Below, piece after piece: positions 1 through 7,700 of a DNA stretch of 64,000 nt (within the stretch, counting starts at the first letter, position 1; each line of letters begins with the position of its first letter). Position numbers and translations under genes: made by a program. Below the pieces are notes generated by a model that saw only the letters and a list, made by a program, of their open reading frames with translations, did no database searches and was not told the origin of the DNA. This DNA is from Cesiribacter sp964504565 (lineage in GTDB: Bacteria; Bacteroidota; Bacteroidia; Cytophagales; Cyclobacteriaceae), in contig CAZDEY010000002.1 of the NCBI GenBank assembly GCA_964504565.1, positions 62,001-126,000 on the forward strand. Reading direction: 5' to 3'.

Positions 1-863
1 CCAGCAGCCGCATCGAGAACTATTTGGGTTTTCCTAAAGGATTAAGTGGCGCCGACCTTACCCGGCGGGCAGTAGCTCAGGCAACCCGCTTTGGTGCCGA
101 AATACTGGCCCCGCAGGAAGTTACCAATATTGAAATACAGGATGGTTATAAAATACTTACCCTAAGCGATGGCAAAAACGTAAAAAGCCGCAGCATTATA
201 ATTACTACTGGTGTAGACTACCGAACCCTGAACGAGGAAAGCCTAGAAAAATTTAACGGTAAAGGGGTTTATTACGGAGCCGCCATGACAGAGGCTCAGG
301 CCTGCAGCGAACGACGGGTATTTATAGTAGGCGGAGGAAATTCGGCCGGTCAGGCAGCCATGTATATTTCTCAGTATGCCCAAGAGGTTATTATTTTAAT
401 TCGGGGCAAATCCTTACAAAAAAGCATGTCGCAGTACCTTATTGACCAAATTAAGGGTACCAAAAACATTGAAGTTTGGAGTAATACGGAAGTACTTGGT
501 GCCGAAGGCGAGGATAAGTTAGAGGCATTAGTGCTTAAAAATAACCAAACCAATCAGGAGCAACGTGAGGAAGCATCCGCTTTATTTGTGTTTATTGGTG
601 CTAAACCGCACACCGATTGGTTGCCAATTCACATTATAAAAGATAAAAAAGGGTTTATAGAAACAGGCAAGGACGTACGCAACTACGATGATTACAGTAA
701 ATTCTGGAAAATAAAACGAGAACCCTACTTGCTGGAAACCTGCGGTCCCGGAATTTTTGCCGCCGGCGATGTACGGGCCGGGGCCATGAATCGGGTAGCC
801 TCCGCTGTTGGCGAGGGGGCAATGGCCATAAAACTGGTTCACCAGTACCTGGAAGATTTTTAA
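1..863 (+). CDS. Thioredoxin-reductase-like FAD/NAD(P) oxidoreductase, 5'-truncated
   Basis: The frame is open from the window edge (codons from base 3 read SSRIENYLGFP), so the real start lies upstream; the TTG at 24 is only an internal codon. IENYLGFP is the typical thioredoxin reductase segment after the FAD site. A GGGNSAGQAA nucleotide-binding motif lies about 100 residues into the visible part, and a GDVRAGAMNRVASAVGEG flavin motif closes the C-terminus. The redox CxxC normally found between these is absent: the region reads YYGAAMTEAQAC. This matches the cNMP-domain-associated or low-GC-relative TrxR-like family that lacks the disulfide, so thioredoxin is unlikely to be the direct substrate. 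An N-terminal cyclic-nucleotide-binding domain may exist outside the window. The oxidoreductase call is firm; its substrate is unknown. Confidence 0.85.
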   Translation, partial: SSRIENYLGFPKGLSGADLTRRAVAQATRFGAEILAPQEVTNIEIQDGYKILTLSDGKNVKSRSIIITTGVDYRTLNEESLEKFNGKGVYYGAAMTEAQACSERRVFIVGGGNSAGQAAMYISQYAQEVIILIRGKSLQKSMSQYLIDQIKGTKNIEVWSNTEVLGAEGEDKLEALVLKNNQTNQEQREEASALFVFIGAKPHTDWLPIHIIKDKKGFIETGKDVRNYDDYSKFWKIKREPYLLETCGPGIFAAGDVRAGAMNRVASAVGEGAMAIKLVHQYLEDF

Positions 864-910
864 ACTAATTGGCATAATTATGGCGTTACTATTGGGTAAA
901 ACTCAATACT

Positions 911-1459
911 ATGTTTAAGAAACTATTAGCTTCCGTTCTTTTTACTGGTTTTAGCCTTTCAGTTTCCTACGCCCAAGTTGGTTCCAGCTTTCCTAATTTA
1001 GGCGGTGAAACCATTAGCGGACAAAGAATTTCGCTACCCAAAACTACTAATGGCAAGTATACTCTAGTGGGCCTGGCGTTCTCTAAAAAAAGCGAAGATG
1101 AGCTGGAGAGCTGGTACAACCCGGTTGCCGCGCGCTTTTTACAGGATGCATCCAAGGCCGGGCTCTTTGCCGATTTTGCTTACGATGTGAATATTTATTT
1201 TGTTCCTATGTTTACCGGTATAAATAAAGCGGCCGCCGGCCCAGCCCGAAAGAAAGCCCTGAAAAACGTTGATCCTAAGCTACACGATCATATATTATTC
1301 TACGTAGGTAAATTAGGCGATTACGAAGACAGCTTGGGATTAGAAGAAAAAGACCAACCATACTTTTTTGTGTTAGACCCTAAAGGGAAAATTGTATACG
1401 CCACTGACGGCAGATTTACCGCAAAGAAAATGGAAGAAATAGAATCTATTTTAGAGTAA
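911..1459 (+). CDS. Exported thioredoxin-fold (TlpA/redoxin-like) protein without CxxC
   Basis: 182 aa. Residues 1-21 form a Sec signal peptide (MFKKLLASVLF...SYAQ), so the protein is periplasmic. The rest has the look of a thioredoxin fold: an FPNLGGE-type opening strand, TLVGLAFSKKSEDELESW where a redoxin would have its active-site loop, and a YFFVLDPKGKIVYATDG strand pair near the C-terminus. No CxxC and no peroxidatic Cys is visible, so a redox function is not supported; a binding or assembly role (as in Atp10-like proteins) is possible but is inference. It lies 47 bp after the reductase-like gene on the same strand and could be cotranscribed with it. Confidence 0.7.
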   Translation: MFKKLLASVLFTGFSLSVSYAQVGSSFPNLGGETISGQRISLPKTTNGKYTLVGLAFSKKSEDELESWYNPVAARFLQDASKAGLFADFAYDVNIYFVPMFTGINKAAAGPARKKALKNVDPKLHDHILFYVGKLGDYEDSLGLEEKDQPYFFVLDPKGKIVYATDGRFTAKKMEEIESILE

Positions 1460-1794
1460 AGCTGTGGTTCTTAAAAGATATTGATTTTGAGCTCTTTAGA
1501 TTTGTTGGTTGAAAAAATTTTGGCTCAAATCCTTAATTATACTAGATACAAGAAAAGCTGGATTATTTACAGATAACCCGGCTTTTCTTATTGATCAAAA
1601 ATAGAAAAAGCTATACATCCTGTTAGAAACATTCAGTATAGCTTTCCTCTCTCTCCTCAACCAAAGATTTTAATTTCTTGGTACTATCTATAACGCAACC
1701 AGCTACTTGAGGTTCCTTATCTGATAGATTTTTTTATAATTTTTTTTAGATCTCCTGATTATTGAACAACTTGTAAGCCATACGTTAGGCTATA
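1460..1794. other. 335-bp intergenic region upstream of prs
   Basis: No coding frame is seen. It holds a terminator hairpin (about 1549-1591) and a second perfect 9-bp inverted repeat, aaagctata at 1607-1615 against tatagcttt at 1637-1645 with a 21-nt loop. The second repeat could be a terminator or a 5' UTR structure ahead of prs. The AT-rich stretch at 1720-1790 presumably contains the prs promoter, but no exact TAnnTTTG box is present. Confidence 0.5.
1549..1591 (+). terminator. Rho-independent terminator after the thioredoxin-fold gene
   Basis: aagaaaagc near 1550 pairs with gcttttctt at 1581-1589, with additional GG/CC pairs inside. The arms are A/T-rich outside and GC-rich near the loop, so it could act on both strands. 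Confidence 0.6.
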
Positions 1795-2754
1795 ATGAAC
1801 ATGACTTTCTCAAATCGTACACCCTTCCAGATTTTTGCCACCGAAAGTGCTCGCGAATTAGGGAAAAAAGTGGCTGATGCCTTAGGGCAACCGTTAGGAC
1901 AGTACCATAGCGAAACCTTCTCCGATGGAGAAAAATTCGTAAGCTTTCAGGAAAGCGTGCGCGGGCACAACGTTTTTCTGATCGGGCAAATCAATATGCC
2001 TTACGAAAATATTTTTGAATTATTCCTAGCTACCGATGCTGCCCGCCGGGCTTCGGCCAACAAGGTTATTGCCATACTTCCTTATTTGCCCCACAGCCGT
2101 CAGGAGCGGAAAGGAACCATGCGTACGGCCATTGCTTCGCGCTTAATTGCCGACCTTATGCAGCAGTCGGGTATTGATAGGCTCATTACGCTGGATTTAC
2201 ATTCAGGCTCAATTGAAGGCTTTTTTAAAATTCCGGTCGATCACCTTTTTATGAGCCAAATATATATACAACGGCTAAAAAAGGACATGCCGGAAAATTT
2301 GTGTCTTTGCAGCCCCGACTTTGGCGGTTTAAAAAGAATTAAGCTGTATAAAGAAGAGCTGCAGGCCGATATGGCGGTAATCCATAAAGAAAGGCTACGC
2401 CCCAATCAGGTTAGTCATATGGAAATTATTGGGGATGTAAGCGGAAAAAATGTGGTAATTATAGACGATATGATTGATACCGCCGGAACCCTGTGTACTG
2501 CCGCCGATCTGATTATGGAGAAAGGTGCTGCCTCCGTGCAGGCCTACGCTACCCATGCTATTCTAAGCAATAAAGCCCAGGAGAGAATTGCGCAATCGGA
2601 ACTGGCTAAAGTATGGGTGTCCGATTCTATAAGCTACGCTAAAACCGGCGGAAAAATTGAGGTTGTAAGCTGTGCTAAATTACTGGCCGCAGCTATAGAA
2701 AATCTGCTTTCCAATAAGAGTTTCCGCCGCTTGGGCGAACGAGACCTAGTTTAG
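1795..2754 (+). CDS. prs: Ribose-phosphate pyrophosphokinase (PRPP synthetase)
   Basis: 319 aa, normal family length. It makes PRPP from ribose-5-phosphate and ATP in the cytoplasm, feeding purine, pyrimidine, NAD, His and Trp synthesis. Visible family motifs are FSDGEKFVSF (N-terminal ribose/ATP region), LPYLPHSRQERK with its adjacent Arg-Gln, LDLHSG (metal and ATP contact) and the PRPP-binding loop VVIIDDMIDTAGTL near residues 220-233. Start ambiguity: ATG at 1795 or two codons later at 1801; both give full-length protein. Flanked by long intergenic stretches, so it is probably monocistronic. Confidence 0.95.
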   Translation: MNMTFSNRTPFQIFATESARELGKKVADALGQPLGQYHSETFSDGEKFVSFQESVRGHNVFLIGQINMPYENIFELFLATDAARRASANKVIAILPYLPHSRQERKGTMRTAIASRLIADLMQQSGIDRLITLDLHSGSIEGFFKIPVDHLFMSQIYIQRLKKDMPENLCLCSPDFGGLKRIKLYKEELQADMAVIHKERLRPNQVSHMEIIGDVSGKNVVIIDDMIDTAGTLCTAADLIMEKGAASVQAYATHAILSNKAQERIAQSELAKVWVSDSISYAKTGGKIEVVSCAKLLAAAIENLLSNKSFRRLGERDLV

Positions 2755-3245
2755 TAACCTAGCCTAAGTTTTACGCTACTCTTAAGGTATAGATTTTTGT
2801 AGAACTAAGCCAATAGTTGCTATAGCTATCCTTCCACAAAAATTTGTATTTCATCAGTTATAGCACACTTAATTTAGTGGAAGATTTTGGTTAAAACTGT
2901 TGACAATTTCCTCAACCTGTAGTATTAAGTACCATATTTAGCCTAAGTATAATTTTATTAAGAAAAAAAGAAGATTTCTTAGCGAGAGTTTAATTTTTTA
3001 TACTAATATTAGCATCATTATAGGAACATACATAGATTTTATTGTTCGGTAATCGGCCCAATTTTATATCACACATGATTTAAGTTGTTGAACACCAGGA
3101 TAAAATGCTTGTATAAATACTGCCCTACGCTAGTAGTGTGACTTGTTTTAGTACTATAATAAGATCAGATTAGTATTTTTTTTGTAATTGAATGCAACAT
3201 TTTCTCTGAATGAGCATTTAATACCTAAGGAAGGAAATTGGCTTT
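2755..3245. other. 491-bp AT-rich intergenic region
   Basis: No coding frame, no strong terminator and no RNA fold that I recognise. A short imperfect inverted pair is present (cttccac near 2829 with gtggaag near 2877). A purine-rich ribosome-binding stretch, aaggaaggaaa, at 3228-3238 precedes the next ATG. The length suggests a regulated promoter or an unrecognised 5' UTR for the AraC-type gene. Confidence 0.4.
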
Positions 3246-3812
3246 ATGCAAGAAGAAATTGTCTACATCCAGAACATGGATTCGGTTCGGGATGTGTTAT
3301 TAGTTAGTAAGGTGTTAGAAGAAGCAGGTCTTCAGGTAAAGGAAGTTGAAATAGGTACAGCTGCTTACATCAATAATTCCGGCGTTACTAACGAATATAT
3401 AAAATCTGCCTTAGAGGGTAGCGGTTACCAAATTATGGACCCGCTGGATAAGGAATTCAAGGAAAAAGTTAGGGTTTTACTTTCTACATATATTGATTCC
3501 TCGCTGCAAAACGCTAACTCGTTAAAGCTAGAAAGGTATCTGGCTTCTCAGCTTAAAATGTCCTATAGCGCTATAAACCACCAGTACCGAATGCTCACTG
3601 GTCAGGGCATAGGTGAGTTTTACGATAGGTTACGGATGGAACGGGTAAAGGCTTTACTTATAAATGCCGGAATGAGCTTGCAAGATATTGCCGATAAACT
3701 TATGTTTGGAACAATCCGGAATTTGCGCAAACAGTTTAATGTACTTACTGGCCAAACTATTGAACGGTATACTTCCGGCAATTCTAATTTCAAACAAAAT
3801 GTAGCAGCTTAG
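3246..3812 (+). CDS. AraC-family regulator with a cysteine-less HMA-like N-terminal domain
   Basis: 188 aa. The C-terminal ~100 residues form an AraC/XylS helix-turn-helix: MSLQDIADKLMFGTIRNLRKQFNVLTGQT holds the second recognition helix region. Residues 1-70 resemble the ferredoxin-like heavy-metal-associated fold that precedes AraC domains in other Bacteroidota (IQNMDSVRDVLLVSKVLEEAG, then a VEIG strand, then ALEGSGYQIMD), but the metal-binding CxxC is replaced by DSVRD. The usual conserved FGY before the helix is weak (LMFGTIRN). A long 5' region and a strong ribosome-binding site precede it. It overlaps the next gene's GTG by one base. The DNA-binding class is confident; the ligand and targets are unknown. 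Confidence 0.8.
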   Translation: MQEEIVYIQNMDSVRDVLLVSKVLEEAGLQVKEVEIGTAAYINNSGVTNEYIKSALEGSGYQIMDPLDKEFKEKVRVLLSTYIDSSLQNANSLKLERYLASQLKMSYSAINHQYRMLTGQGIGEFYDRLRMERVKALLINAGMSLQDIADKLMFGTIRNLRKQFNVLTGQTIERYTSGNSNFKQNVAA

Positions 3813-4267
3813 TGAAGGGTAACTTTAGTACTTTGGCAATAGTGGCATCCATATTAGGTTGCCTTTCGTGTAATTTTTCCGATAGAGGTGAGGGGCAGGA
3901 AGAAGCAATAGAAGAGCTAGCTCAAGATTCAGTAATTGTAGCTACCGATTCGGCTTTAGCTATACCCGAGGTGCCCCCCATAAATTATGCTGAAATAACT
4001 AGCCGGTTAATTAAAGAACTCACTAACCTGGAACAACAGCTTAGCGATAGTTTGGATAGAACGGCTGCCCCGGCCGAGGTTCAGGAAGAGCTGATGCTCC
4101 GCTACAAGCAACTGAGCCAGAAAGCCAAAAGACACCGCCTAAACCTGCAAGAGTTACAAAACTCTAGTGATAGTGTATCGGTAGCTGCGGCCGAGCCAAT
4201 TGCCGAAGCCGAAGAAATTACTGAAGAAATAAGGTTGTTCTTAGTAGAAACCGACAGCCTGTACTAA
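3812..4267 (+). CDS. Small acidic lipoprotein, GTG start overlapping the upstream stop
   Basis: 151 aa. GTG at 3812 shares its G with the TAG stop of the AraC-type gene, which argues for translational coupling. A signal peptide ends in a lipobox (ILGCLSC, Cys about residue 20), so the protein is a lipid-anchored envelope protein. The mature part is acidic and probably helical or coiled coil, with heptad-like spacing around ITSRLIKELTNLEQQLSDSL and LRYKQLSQKAKRHRLNLQELQ. No family recognised. Its coupling to the regulator suggests it may be part of the same response; this is inference. Confidence 0.65.
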   Translation: MKGNFSTLAIVASILGCLSCNFSDRGEGQEEAIEELAQDSVIVATDSALAIPEVPPINYAEITSRLIKELTNLEQQLSDSLDRTAAPAEVQEELMLRYKQLSQKAKRHRLNLQELQNSSDSVSVAAAEPIAEAEEITEEIRLFLVETDSLY

Positions 4268-4270
4268 GCA

Positions 4271-4753
4271 TTACTTTTGCTCGCAAGCGTTTAATAATTT
4301 TTCAGCGTCACGTACGGTGGTAAATCCTTGGGTATTGCCCCAAGTGTTTCCTATGTAGGTAATCAGTTCAGCAATTTCCAGCGGACTTAAATCGGGGTTA
4401 GCCGGCATTATACCATTATATACTGTATCGTTTACTACTATTTTTCCCTGCAATCCGTTTTTAATGGCGCAGGCTACTTGTTGCGGATCGTTCAGGTAAT
4501 CGGAGCCGGCTAAGGGCGGAATTAGCTGTTCCATACCTTTACCACTGTTTTGGTGGCAGTTTAAACAGCGTTGCTTATACAGAACGCGCCCCTGGGTCCA
4601 GTACTGGGTAAATTTAAGTTCGGTATCCAGGTCCATACCTTCCGGCACGGTAGGGCCGCTCTGGTTAGTTTTGCCCGAGGGTAAATCGCAGGCTGGTATG
4701 GCTACAATTAGTAGTACCAGAACTATCACGTGTTTTCTAAGGTATAGGGTCAT
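4271..4753 (-). CDS. Cytochrome c lipoprotein
   Basis: 160 aa. A short signal peptide ends at a lipobox (IVAIPAC). One haem attachment motif, CLNCH, sits near residue 63, and a downstream GIMPANPDLSP supplies the likely axial Met. This is a class I monohaem electron carrier facing the periplasm. It is the last gene of a three-gene set; its ATG at 4753 shares a base with the TAA of the SCO-family gene (TAATG overlap), so translation is probably coupled. It ends 3 bp from the convergent lipoprotein gene. Confidence 0.88.
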   Translation of the reverse strand: MTLYLRKHVIVLVLLIVAIPACDLPSGKTNQSGPTVPEGMDLDTELKFTQYWTQGRVLYKQRCLNCHQNSGKGMEQLIPPLAGSDYLNDPQQVACAIKNGLQGKIVVNDTVYNGIMPANPDLSPLEIAELITYIGNTWGNTQGFTTVRDAEKLLNACEQK

Positions 4754-5391
4754 TAGAGCAGCAAGTCAATATCGGCAATAAGTTGGTCTACGGCATCTGG
4801 GTCGGTGCCATCGTACACCCCCCGAATTCTACCCAGTTTATCAACTAACAGAAAATGGCCACTGTGAAGTACGCCACCGGGAGCTGTACTGTCTTGGTGG
4901 GCGGTAACCATATATTTTTTCTCCCCTAACTCGTACACATCGGTTTGATTGCCAGTCAGAAACCTCCATCGGGTGCTGTCAGCTAAGTTTAGCTTTTCCG
5001 CGTATTGTTTAAGAACGGCTACTGTATCAAAGGTAGGGTCTATGCTGTGCGATAGGATCATAAAATCAGGATTATTGCCCCAAGCATTATTGACCCGTAG
5101 CATCTGTCCGGCCATAGGTATACAAATTTCCTGACAGGTAGTAAAAAAGAAATCCGCTACATACACCTTGCCCTTAGTTGTTTCCTGGGTTATTAAGGCC
5201 GAATCCTGATCGTAAAAGGAAAAGTCGCCTACGGTATGGTAGATTGTATCGGCCTGGCCATCCGGGCCTTCCTCAATAATAAAATTACCGTAAATAGGTA
5301 ATTTGTTGGTACTGCCTCTGCCCGATTCGCCCGCTGAACCACAAGCCGAAAACACCAGCCCGGAGGCTAGTATAAAAAGTATATATCTCAT
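4753..5391 (-). CDS. SCO1/SenC family copper chaperone lipoprotein
   Basis: 212 aa. A lipobox (LVFSAC) anchors it. The SCO thioredoxin fold is clear: GKVYVADFFFTTCQEICIPM contains the copper-binding CxxxC, and LHSGHFLLVDKLGRIRGVYDG carries the conserved distal His. Family members deliver Cu(I) to the CuA centre of cytochrome c oxidase. Its ATG overlaps the TGA of hemJ (ATGA) and its stop overlaps the cytochrome c start, so the three genes form a tight unit. No oxidase subunit is in this window. Confidence 0.9.
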   Translation of the reverse strand: MRYILFILASGLVFSACGSAGESGRGSTNKLPIYGNFIIEEGPDGQADTIYHTVGDFSFYDQDSALITQETTKGKVYVADFFFTTCQEICIPMAGQMLRVNNAWGNNPDFMILSHSIDPTFDTVAVLKQYAEKLNLADSTRWRFLTGNQTDVYELGEKKYMVTAHQDSTAPGGVLHSGHFLLVDKLGRIRGVYDGTDPDAVDQLIADIDLLL

Positions 5392-5933
5392 GATTTTCTA
5401 GTCCTTAATTTTTTATAGAGAGTAATTGCACTCATTAATACTATTACAAATACAAGTAAGCCAATAAGGCCGTAAACCATGCTTAATGCGCTTCGCAGAA
5501 TTACCAAGAATACTATGGCAAACAGGAAAATTGTGGCTACTTCGTTCCAGAAGCGTAGTTTTTGGCTGCTCCAAACGGTTTGCCCCCTTTGTAGTTTAAT
5601 GAACATACTATGGCAGGCAAAATGGTAGCCGTACAGGCCTAACACAAAGGCCAGTTTTATCCAGAGCCAATCGGGCATTTGGTATTGGTAGCTGCTGGTA
5701 AATATAAGGGTTAAGCCTAAGCCTAACGTAATTACTGCCGAGGGCCAGGTTATACCGTACCAGAGCAGGCGGGTCCAGCGGAGCAGGTGCGGAACCAAAA
5801 CTTTCTGGTTTTCTGCCGGCTCTTGTTCGTAGGCTTCCATAGTATAAATAAAGAGGCGCGGTGCGTAAAACAAACCGGCGAACCACGTTACTATAAAAAT
5901 TATATGAAGAGCCTTTGCGTATAAAAACGCCAT
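5388..5933 (-). CDS. hemJ: Protoporphyrinogen IX oxidase, HemJ type
   Basis: 181 aa with four or five predicted membrane helices. The N-terminal LHIIFIVTWFAGLFYAPRLFIY is the HemJ/UPF0093 hallmark, including the conserved His in helix 1. HemJ oxidises protoporphyrinogen IX to protoporphyrin IX in haem synthesis. It is first in an operon with an SCO chaperone and a cytochrome c, which links haem supply to respiratory-chain assembly. ATG at 5933. It is divergent from the HtrA gene, with a short shared promoter region. Confidence 0.88.
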   Translation of the reverse strand: MAFLYAKALHIIFIVTWFAGLFYAPRLFIYTMEAYEQEPAENQKVLVPHLLRWTRLLWYGITWPSAVITLGLGLTLIFTSSYQYQMPDWLWIKLAFVLGLYGYHFACHSMFIKLQRGQTVWSSQKLRFWNEVATIFLFAIVFLVILRSALSMVYGLIGLLVFVIVLMSAITLYKKLRTRKS

Positions 5934-6013
5934 AGCGTTATATTTTGGGCAAAGGTAAGCATCAATGGTTAGAAAATAGAATAATTTACTATCTGTACAG
6001 CGTATTCAGTAAA

Positions 6014-7459
6014 ATGAAAAGAATATTTTGGAGCGTACTTATCCCGTTAAGCTCAGGCTTTGCCGGGGCGGCACTTTATTTAAACTTACAGCCCGTAACA
6101 CCTGTAATTGAGGCAGACCCGGCTAGCCGACCCCAATTTCAGCAAGTTAGCAACTACCCCACTAGTACCCCGGCCAAGGCGGAGCACTTAGCAAGTTTGC
6201 CGCAAGATTTTACTGCCGCCGCTGCTAACAGTACTCCTTCGGTAGTATTTATTAAAAGCATTAGCGGCAACGATTATCAGCCTACCAGTTATTTTGATTA
6301 TTTATTCGGTAGAAGGAACGGCCCCCGGGCTTCTTCGGGCTCCGGGGTAATTTATTCTGAAGACGGTTATATAGTTACTAATAACCACGTGGTAGAAGGG
6401 GCCAGCCGAATTGAAATTATGCATATGCGCCGAACCTACCAGGCCAAACTAATTGGTACGGACCCATCAACCGACTTAGCAGTACTTAAAGTAGAAACTA
6501 CGGGCCTACCCGCCATTCAGTTGGCCCGTTCCAGCGATGTTGAGGTAGGGGAGTGGGTGCTGGCGGTAGGCAATCCGTTTAACTTAACTTCTACCGTTAC
6601 TGCCGGAATTATAAGTGCCAAAGGGCGAGAGATAAGCCTGACCAAGGGGTTGTTTCCGCTGGAAAGCTTTATACAAACCGACGCTGCTATAAACCCGGGC
6701 AATAGTGGTGGCGCACTGGTAGATACCGAAGGAAAACTGGTGGGGATTAATACAGCCATATTAAGCCAGACTGGTTCCTACGCCGGTTATGGCTTTGCCG
6801 TGCCGGTTGATATTGTGCGGAAAGTAGTGGACGATCTGATTAACTACGGCGAAGTACAGAAAGCCTTTTTAGGTGCCGATGTTATTGATTTGGATATTGA
6901 CAAAGCGGCTTCGTTAAATGTAAAAGCCAGCAATGGAGTAGTTATAAAGCAGCTAAGCGACGATGGTGCTGCTAGCCGGGCCGGGTTAAAGGTAGGCGAT
7001 ATAATTATTAGTGTAAATGGGTTTAAGGTTATAGGCCACGGCCAGTTTGATGAACTGCTGAGTTACTACAGCCCCGGAGACGAGGTTACCTTAAGCTACG
7101 TTCGCAAAAATCAGGAGCGGCAAACCAAAGCCCGTTTAACTAATCGCGAAGGAACTACCGAAGTATTAAAGCGGCAGTTATTTACCTCCGCAACCTTAGG
7201 TGCCGATTTGGAAATAGTAAGTAAGGTTGAACGAAATAAGCTCAATATTGAGCAGGGCGTAAGAGTAACTAACTTGCGGCGAGGGGTGCTAGCTAGGTTG
7301 GGCGTGCAGGATGGGTATATTATCAGCCAAATAAACGACACTCCTATAGATTCGCCCCAAACTTTAGTGCAGGTGCTAAGCCAGGTGCAAGGCCGTACGG
7401 TAGTGGAGGTAGTAAACTCCGAAGGTACCAAGGGCTATTATCAGGTGTATGTGAGGTGA
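6014..7459 (+). CDS. htrA: Periplasmic HtrA/Deg-family serine protease, two PDZ domains
   Basis: 482 aa from ATG 6014; the frame is open further upstream to a TTG at 5945, but MKRIFWSVLI starts a clean membrane or signal segment, so 6014 is preferred. The trypsin-like domain has the full triad: His125 (TNNHVVEG), Asp154 (STDLAVLKV) and Ser231 (NPGNSGGALVD). Two PDZ domains follow, one around VVIKQLSDDGAASRAGLKVGD and a second at VTNLRRGVLARLGVQDGYI. It degrades or refolds misfolded envelope proteins. The N-terminal helix may remain as a membrane anchor rather than being cleaved. No heat-shock-type promoter identified. Confidence 0.93.
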   Translation: MKRIFWSVLIPLSSGFAGAALYLNLQPVTPVIEADPASRPQFQQVSNYPTSTPAKAEHLASLPQDFTAAAANSTPSVVFIKSISGNDYQPTSYFDYLFGRRNGPRASSGSGVIYSEDGYIVTNNHVVEGASRIEIMHMRRTYQAKLIGTDPSTDLAVLKVETTGLPAIQLARSSDVEVGEWVLAVGNPFNLTSTVTAGIISAKGREISLTKGLFPLESFIQTDAAINPGNSGGALVDTEGKLVGINTAILSQTGSYAGYGFAVPVDIVRKVVDDLINYGEVQKAFLGADVIDLDIDKAASLNVKASNGVVIKQLSDDGAASRAGLKVGDIIISVNGFKVIGHGQFDELLSYYSPGDEVTLSYVRKNQERQTKARLTNREGTTEVLKRQLFTSATLGADLEIVSKVERNKLNIEQGVRVTNLRRGVLARLGVQDGYIISQINDTPIDSPQTLVQVLSQVQGRTVVEVVNSEGTKGYYQVYVR

Positions 7460-7517
7460 CCGACTTGCTTAATAGCTCAAGGCTTAGGCCCAGGGGCTGC
7501 AAATTTAAGGCTTCATT

Positions 7518-7673
7518 TTATTTTCGGTAATAATTGTTCTTTGCCGCTAATAAAATACCTACTACTACCAAAAAGCTGGCTGTAAAGCTTATAAGTTTAT
7601 AATCCTTTAGGCCTAAAGCCACTATTACCAAAATAAGTGCTAACCCTAAAATAAGAAGGTTAAATAGCTTCAT
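7518..7673 (-). CDS. 51-aa two-helix membrane microprotein
   Basis: ATG at 7673 to TAA at 7518-7520. The product begins MKLFNLLILGLALILVIVALG, followed by LKDYKLISF, a second hydrophobic helix (ASFLVVVGILLAA) and a basic tail KNNYYRK. Two membrane segments with a short polar hairpin and a positively charged end make a coherent membrane protein, and coding bias looks normal. Family unknown. It is transcribed opposite to the HtrA gene on its left and divergently from the disrupted membrane gene on its right. Confidence 0.55.
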   Translation of the reverse strand: MKLFNLLILGLALILVIVALGLKDYKLISFTASFLVVVGILLAAKNNYYRK

Positions 7674-7700
7674 AACTAATTATAAGCTTAATTTCTCTAT

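Noticed and set aside
1795..1803. Second ATG at 1801 as start of prs
   Set aside because: Not settled by sequence: both ATG codons are in frame and nothing distinguishes them, so the longer frame was kept.
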